Source: Lytechinus variegatus
Lineage: Eukaryota; Echinodermata; Echinoidea; Temnopleuroida; Toxopneustidae
Assembly: GCF_018143015.1 (NCBI RefSeq)
Contig: NC_054744.1
Location: 868,001 to 932,000, forward strand
Length of the DNA: 64,000 nt
Reading direction: 5' to 3'
This document shows, piece after piece, positions 10,501 through 19,500 of the stretch (positions are counted from its first letter, which is position 1; every line of letters starts with the position of its first letter). Position numbers and translations under genes: made by a program. The notes below the pieces were generated by a model that was not told the DNA's origin, made no database searches, and worked only from the letters and a program-made list of their open reading frames with translations.

Positions 10501-13500
10501 AAAGAGGCCGATTGCCACAAAAATTTGCCCGCACATCAACAGTCCCGTTAATAGATGGATTGTGGTAAAGATTTAACGAAAACAACTTCATTTCATTAGT
10601 TACGATAATTTATGCAAATGAGATGCATGGATATTGTTTCTTTAAATAATTTCATAAATTAAGCATCTTAAAAATCATTTGGGTGCCATAAGTATACTAG
10701 AAGACTGGTTAACATTAAAACATGGAAAAATAACTGAAGTATGCTTTCATTCTTATGTATTTTATTGCTTTATGAATTTTTTTATGAATTCTATTGTTTT
10801 TCAATTGTTATGTATTTTATTGTTCTTTTTAGTACTTCATTTCAATCAATATCATGTCGGAATAAATTATTTAAAAAGCCAAAACAGGAAAATATAGTGG
10901 ATTATACCCCCAATTAAAAAAAATCACTTTGCCATTGGTTTTGTACACAAAATGGAAAAAAATAATACTTTTCCGGTATACCTTTGGTCACAAAACGTCA
11001 TGTGACTCTGTAATGGGTGGTCTGATTTTCGCAAACTTGGTGTCAAAATATGCGCAAGACTTCAAAAAAAAAACTCATGAAATTGTGTGGCATGAGGTGC
11101 AGCTGTTTGGAGTACATGTTTAAATTTGTCTGGGGAGGGGGGGGGGGCAGTGCAGTTAAATCATTTTTATTTTTTCGACATAATCAAAGTCTTTGCATGG
11201 TTCTTTAAAGGGGAATCCAGCCTTGGTCATAAAGTGTTGGGAAGGAGAAAAATAAATTAAACAGAATGGTGAAAGTTTGAAAGAAATCGGACAAGTAATA
11301 AGTTATAGCTGCTTTACAATTGAGATCACTAATACTATGTAGATTTCAAATTGGCAACTGAGTAAGTAAATTATGACAAGGGGCAAGGACAACTTTCCCA
11401 TAGGCCATGTACTTTATTATCAGGGATTTGTGGTTTTCTCCTAAGTACCCATTCCCCTGTGGCAGTAATCTAAATATAACCCAGGGAGTATATTGTTTCA
11501 TGTCCTCGTGAAAGAAAAATATAATTTGAAATAAAACTTTTGGGAAAAATGACATTTTAGCCATAATGTGTATTGGAGTACATGGAAGAGTAGTCCTTGC
11601 CTTACATCACTATCACATCCCATATGCGGCCAATTTGAAGTCTCCATTGGTATAGTGATTACCAATATTTACAACTTTTAAAAATTCATAATTTTCTTTT
11701 TGTTTGTCCAATATTGTTCCAACTTCCACCAATCAACTTGTCTGATTTTTCTTTTCCTTATAAAAACAAGTTTTTATTTGGGTTGGATTCCCCTTTAATG
11801 GAAAACCTTACTTTCATGTGTTGTATTTTTCTGTTTTTTAAATAAATATGTTATGCTATTAGTGTATAAATCAAAATTTAAAAATATATTGAACCTCCAA
11901 AAAGGCATCTATCTGAGAAGGGATGTGAGATGAGAATTTAAATCAGACCATCATGCTTACATTATTTACATGTGTGTATCAGCATTTTTGTTTCGTTTAG
12001 TATGGATTCTTGAATACAGAATAGAGGTCTATTCATTCTATTGACATATTTGCATCTTTATCAAAATGCAGTGAAATTGTACAATTAAGATTTGGAATGT
12101 TTCTCAATATGGAATATCACATAAAGAAGTGAATCCAAGCTTGAAATTCCAAATACCATATACATATAAAATTAGATATTGCTTCAAACATTTACCTGTT
12201 GCGATCTTATACAGCAGTAGTCTTGACTGCGGGTCATTGACTGGGACAAAGTTTGTCGAAGAAACATTGAAATGTTTCACCACTGCTGCCTGGTGTTTGC
12301 AGGGGGCTCCAGTCTTCCCAGCATGACAAGAACAGTGTCCAAGTTCCATATCGACATCGTACCCCCTGTCTTGCGAAGTCTGACTTGTTACGATGAACTG
12401 GGAGTCTGAGAGCTATAACCAAAACAAAAGTTAAAGCAATAGTTATACAATTTACACCATTACAATTTACTGCAGCTTGACAATAATTTAATGAACATTT
12501 CTACAATTACTTATTCTACATATTGGGATATAAGCTCTTGACTCAATAATCTTACTTATAATCAAGTAATCAACTTGTCTCCTGACTTTTAAAGTAATGT
12601 TTTCTGATGTTTTTATTATGTTCTTCAAATGTTTGCAGACTATCTTCAGCATCTGGTAGGTTCTTACATAAGTTTTGAAAGCAAAAGGTTTGGGATTAGA
12701 TTTAAAATGTGGAAAACTTGTTAACAAATTTCATATTAAAATCATACATGATATGAAGTATAGGCAAAACCTTCCACACAAAAAACAGGTTTCCAAAACG
12801 ATGAAATCGCTAAACGTACAAGTAACTCAATTGATTTATGTTTAGAAAGTTCAGAAAGCATGCCATTTGATTGTAAGCTGGGTTTGCACCTCTGTTTTGG
12901 GGGTGATTCCTGTTTTTTTTAGGAGGTCTTCTACTTTCATTACCTGTCTGATGTCATGGAGCTTGATTGATTTCTCCTGGGGCATATACCTAGAGGCAAT
13001 CACATTCTGCAGGCGTCCATTGGCTACATCAATCAGCCGTTGTTGGTAGTATTCATCCAGAAAGGTGGACATATAGTCTGCCAGCTGGGGAATACTGAAG
13101 GCCTTTGTCCTTTCCAGGATCTTATCCTTTAGGACACGCATGGCTGCCTCGCAAAAATTGTTGGTGTTATTACCACGCACCTGGAGGTCAAGTCGACAAG
13201 CAATTGCCCACTTCTCCTTCCTCCCATAGTAGCCAGTAAGATGCTCTTTGAATTTGCTGTTAAAGTGAAAAAAGTGGCAATCAGTATACACATAATGTTA
13301 AACATCTCAACTGTTTCTGCATACATATTTGATAAAATCCTAGACAAATTAAATCTTTCTAGTCAAACTCATTTATTTGTTAATCTAAAAGACTATTTGA
13401 AATATATATTTTGAAATCATCTTCTATAAGAAATAATTTATCATTATCGTTGAATTTATCATCATTGGATCTATATTATACATATTGCAATGGTCATAAT

Positions 13501-16500
13501 TTTATGCAGTTTCAAATAGCCCAGGCTATTGAGGGTTAACATACATGTAGACTCTTCTATTATATGGGCATTACATGATAATATAATGGGGGACCCTCTT
13601 CCGTAATCTCAATACATGCATGCTCACTAATAAAGCAATAAAGTTAACTCACTCGGACAGGGTTGTGTCTTGAAGACTCTCCTGGTACAGTTCCTCAAGC
13701 TCCTCCTCAGTACAGGCGTAGATGAGGCGCTTTAGATGTTGGAGGTGATTGGGTCGCTGCTCCTTGGGGATTTGGTTTTTGCCATTCCACAACCATCTCC
13801 ACGTGGCTTGGAGAACATGGAACACGCAAAGGAGTGTCTGACTGGCAGGGAAAACGTGACTGATGGCATTCTGTTCTGCTGCAGAGTCATCGGTCATGAT
13901 GAGAGCTGGCCCTTGGACTCCTCTTCCTCCAAAACACTTCTGGGGAAGGAGAGAGCGGTACAGCTTGAGGGCTGCCTCAATCACCCCCTCTGCTTCACTA
14001 GAGGTGATGAGCACCCCCAGAGGAAGGCCACCTGCACAACTATGCGTCAGCAGCAAAAAGACACTACAGCCGTACCTGTCCATGTTCGATGAGGCATCGA
14101 TGAATACCAGCTCTGAGGCATGTTTCACTTCTTCATGGACCCTCTTCATTAGCGGAGTGCATATAGCCATCACAACTTTGTTGTCGCTTGTTATATCAAG
14201 CGCCATGCACTCTGAGCCCACTTGCGTGTTGTAATGAGAGATGTACGTTCTAAGGCTATGCAGCATCCCCTCACCAGTTGACTCCCCAAACTCTTCTTTA
14301 AATACCTTGCGGTACAATCTGGAAAGAACAAAATATAGTAATCAATTAGTCTAGATGCCAAAATCCAAATCCAAATTCGTTATGATTATTCTGATAGTAC
14401 TTTATTTTCCAGAATGATTGCTGCTATAAAAATTCTTATTCATTATTATTATTATTGTTATTATTATATTATCATGGTTATTATTATTATCATTATTATT
14501 AGTGATACAATTAAATAAAATCAGTATTTGGCAACAAAAAAAGGTACGTTGCTTTCACAAGTACATAATTTGAATATTTAAGCCAAAGTTTCCAAATGCG
14601 AAACTGTGGACATAATCCATTCAAGAATTTCTAAATGGTGAAACATAGGCAGAAGCCAGTCAAAGCTCATACAAGTATGCTTTTTTTCAAGCCAGTGTTC
14701 GAGCAGATTGATTCTTCAAACGTATCCTGCATTTTCTTACAAAATCTGTTTTTCTGTATTTTACCGTCGGTTGGCAACATAACAAGTTTTCTGGGGGCCT
14801 TATTATAATGGAAAGATAATAGTCATGTTAATCTACCGCATTTGAAGATGTAACACATTACACACCACTATATTAACAAACAAACATCTGCAATATATGA
14901 CATGATATGATATCCTAACTTACAGTTTACTGTTGAATTAAAATCCTAATACATTCAAGCAGGGAGAGGTGGTCTAATTTGCATCATAGTCAAGCTGTGC
15001 AATTCATGATTTTTTCTTATTTTTTCACTCTAGTGTACATGGTATGATCAATTTACAATCAAATTCAAATTGTTAATTTGCATAATATGCAAATTATAGT
15101 ATACTGCTTTCCCCATGCTTAAAAATTTTAGGACTTTTTTAGGACTTAAAAATTTTAGGACTTTTAGGAATTTAGTGACGATATCATAACAAGTACATTG
15201 CAATATTCCTGTGGGGTTCTTCGGGTGCCCCAGAAAGAAAATTATTTCAGTAGGTAGGAGAAAACCTACTTTGTATATTAAAGCAGAATATTAATTTTAA
15301 AAGTTAAATGCCATTTATTTGAGGAAAATCTATGAAATAACTGAAATGTGATTGAAAAATGGTTCGAATTGCGGTCCAAGTATCCTTGGATGACAATTTA
15401 AATTCGAAAATAATCATTATTTATGTGCAATTTGCTGATTACGTATTATATGAAATGCGCTATTACTGGGTAACACATATGTGAGGATATGTTAATTTTA
15501 CATAAGCATACATTTAACCATTATTATTGAATTTGGGGAAAATTAATAAAATATTTAAATCAATCATAATTATAATCCAGATTAAAAATCAAAACCAATT
15601 TTGAATTATCCCTTTAAGTATCCCCCCCCCACTTCTTTTCAAATGGCCATTAAAAAGTACCTGCTGACGGTGCGCCCTTCGTACACTGATTTCTTAATGG
15701 AGACAACCATGTCAGCTGGGCAGTTGGTGTTCTTAGAGGCCACACGACGACCTGCATTGGTAGACTCCTTTGCTGGTCTTGTGTTGTGATGGCACCTGTA
15801 TGCTTTCTAGATGAAAGAGAAAAGTATGTGTATTTGCATTTTTCTATAGATTACATGTACCTGATATGAATCCACACTTGGGTGAATTGTGTACATTATG
15901 GTGTCGTGTCTGTTGAATGATGGTTTAGTTTTGAAAAATTCATCAAAATATTATTAAAAATCTCATTTGTGATCTAAAGTTCATGTAAACCTGTATTAAA
16001 GGGGAAGTTCACCCTGACAAAATTTTTATTGCAAAAATAGCAGAAAAAATAATAAAAAATATTGCCAAAGATTTGAGAAAAATACATCAAATAAGTAAAA
16101 AGTTATTAGAATTTCAATTATTTGATTTGTGACATCATATGCGAGCAGCATTCCTACATCTAGCGAATGGTAAAAAATCAATGAAATGTCATTTTCTCAG
16201 AAAATTGAAAATGGTTTTCACTGTACCTTTTGTATATCAATAGACAAATCATTTCACACCCGATCATGAATAGAAAACAATTTTAAGTCATCAGAAACCA
16301 TACAAAATTTGAAATTCATGCATTTTATATATGACGTCACATATCCAAAACTTTTAACTCTAATAACTTTCTTACTCTTTAACTGATTTTCCTCAAACCT
16401 TCACCAATATTTTAAAATATTTTTTCTGCTATTTTTACAACAAAGTTTTCTTCAGGGTGAACTTCCCCTTTAACACTGCATTATGTAGACTTGATTTGTG

Positions 16501-19500
16501 CTCCAATCAAATATTATTTTGGATCATTTTTGACTCCTACAACACAAAAAATCTGAGCAAATTTTGTACACCACAGTGCACTCAGTCTGAAATTTCAGTC
16601 ACCATTGCTGAGATTTGTTATCCTCCCAGAAGTGATATGCACCATGGTGTTTCATTAGACCTGATGATTATGTTTTGTAAGCTTTTAAACAAACATACAA
16701 ATCAATCATCATGTTATTTTCATTTTGTCCAACAGAGCGTCAATAGTCTGAACCGCCGTTCATTTGAAATATTTATGACTCATACCAGTATATCTTTCAA
16801 TTCTATTGTTTACAGATCTATACAGATTGTTTATTGATACAGAGTTACAGATACAGAGATTGTTTACACATACAGATTGTTTATTGATACAGAGTTACTG
16901 TTGGTGAAGATTGTATTTGAGGTAGACCTACGTAACTTAAGATTACCCATCATATTTTTATACTACCCGACTGATTATAAAATATGTCAAATATATTCCT
17001 GTCATGCAGACTTGCAGTATAAAAAAAAAGATTTTTAGCAGTTAAGAAGAATTTGCTAAAGATTTAAAAAAGTATTTTCAAAGATATGCAGACTTTGATT
17101 TTGTCTAATGTGGCTAATTAACCAATTCTTCTTGTAGCATTTACTTGAAACCAAGTTTTTTGCAGTCTACGAGTACGTTCATACCTTAAAAACGATTTTC
17201 ATTCCAACTGAAGGAAATGTTCGCTTCACTCGCCAAGTGGTTGATGAAGCCTCTTGGAAACTGTCCAGCCACTTGCCAAAATCTTGTTTTGAACGCAGAT
17301 CAAGGCGAATGGTTGCAGCAAAATGCACTTCATCACCCTGGGAGAAGTTATCTACGTGGCACGCATGGTAAGTATAGCCCTCAGGTAAAATACTCTGGTG
17401 AGGGAATAAACAAATGATGTCGACATAATTAAAGTCACACACACAGATGAAGCAAATAAGCATACATTAGACTAAATAAAAAAAAAACAATTATAAAAAC
17501 AAGGCAAACACCAAGCGTTGTCTCGTCTGCATATTGCAGTCATGAAGAGAATGTATGTCAAAACTATGCTACATGTATATGACTTCCGAGGCTGTCAGCA
17601 GTTTAGGGGGTGAATTGTGGTTCTGACAGTTTACATATGCAATAATGCTATAGGCCTACTTTATCCCTAGGAAATGAGATAACACTAAGAATGCTGTTAA
17701 TACTATGAAGCTATATGACTGAATAAAAGCCTGCAGGAAATTAAAAAAGAATATAAATACAAAATCAAAAACCTACAAATACATGAGAAATTTAATAAAC
17801 AAAGAAGTTCCATATAAAAGAAGAAATTGCCACTTCCCCTCAATCTCAGGTACAGCAATTGCCCCTCTATGGGAAATAGATCTGCCCATTTGCTATAATA
17901 ATACATGGATGTCTAGACTATTCTACTTTTGCCTATAGGGGTGTAAGTTATGAAAATGTGAAGGGTTATTCATTTAATTTTGACTTGTTCTCATTTCTTT
18001 ATTTCTGCATCAACCTTGTTCAAACTTGGTACAAATGATCCTTGGTTGATACCATGTGTGTGTTCATATTTTTTTGAAGACTTTGTTTAAATCATTTTTT
18101 TTTTGCATCAATATTGTTCAAACTTAAAACACAAAATCAGTAATACAATTTTCTGGTTGATGAAGATGATAATTTCTAAGCTTATTTAGGGGTAAAAAGT
18201 CACTTTTTCTCATTTTGTTATTTCAAGGTCAATTGTTCAAGCTCTCTAGGGGTCAAAAGTTAACTTTTGATACCGGTAGTTTTTTATGTGTATAGTATTC
18301 AAATGTATTCAAACTTGGAACAAATTATCAGTGGGTGGTACCACATATTTGTTAAAGAGGATGGAGAGGTCAAATGTCATCTAGGTGTAAAAATGTCAAA
18401 TGACATATTTTTGCATTAATTTTGCCCAAACTTGGAACAAAATGTGTTATTGAGGATGTAGAGATCAAAGGTCATCTAGGGGTCAAAAGGTCATATTGCA
18501 TGTTTTGTTGATTGCAACATCAGGGAAGACTCATGGTTCATAACCCACCTTATTCAAACAAAGTTTGTAACAGGACAAGTTTTTTAATGTTGAAGAAATT
18601 CTTTGTCATGTCTTATGCAAACCATTAAAAAAGATACATTTTACTTGAAGTTTAGCAGTAAAAAATATCCTGCATTGTGTGAATAGTTGAGTTGTGTCAT
18701 TATTGATGTGATCTAAAAATGTATATCAAAATGGAAACAGTTTAAACCCAATGACTCATTTGTTATAGATATGAGGAGCATTTTGCTTGACTGTGAGAAA
18801 AATCAGTATGGGGGTCGGACATACCCGGTACACTGTCTGAATGCATGTCAACTTTAATCAAGCATAACTCTTCACCAGCATCAGATTCATTGAACTGTCT
18901 TATGTGAAAGACAACTAACCAAACAGTACCGTATGTAAAAAAAATCCAGTTTAGAATGTCTATGTTTTGTGTAACTGATCTTCAAAGGGGGTCGGACGTA
19001 CAGTGTGCAAATATTTTGCACAATGTACGTCCGACCCCTTTAAAGTGTACCTGCATCACAAAAATCACAGAGATTTTGACATGAACTCTAAAAGCATAAA
19101 ACCTGTTTTCGTCTGATGTACGTCCGACCCCTCACATTTTTGCCCATATTTTCTATTCTTCATATTGCAGCCTATTCCTGTCATGGTGTAATGATAACGT
19201 AGGTCACGTGTTATGATATACTAAAAAAAATAAAACACAGCCAACCTGAACACTGCTATCAAATCAAAGGAGATACAGCTCTTAAATGTGTCCGAATGTA
19301 CTTCCGACCTTTATGGAATGACCCTACTACTTGTTATATATAAGAATAATTGTAAAAGAATTTTAAAAGCAATTACTTTCATCTATTAGTTATTTCCCTT
19401 TAAGGATAGCCAAGAATTGTAAAGAACTTTCCAGAATGTCTTTTTATTATGAAGGCCTTGCCTATTTAAAGGCTAAGGAGTTTTATTGTTGAATAGGGAA

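Noticed and set aside
13736-14234. Two plus-strand open frames of 118 and 123 residues
   Set aside because: They are antisense shadows of exon 4 of gene 1, whose minus-strand frame has the MULE motifs.
16457-16837. 126-residue plus-strand open frame
   Set aside because: It begins in the end of an M2 MITE and runs through low-complexity intron sequence; no conserved motif.
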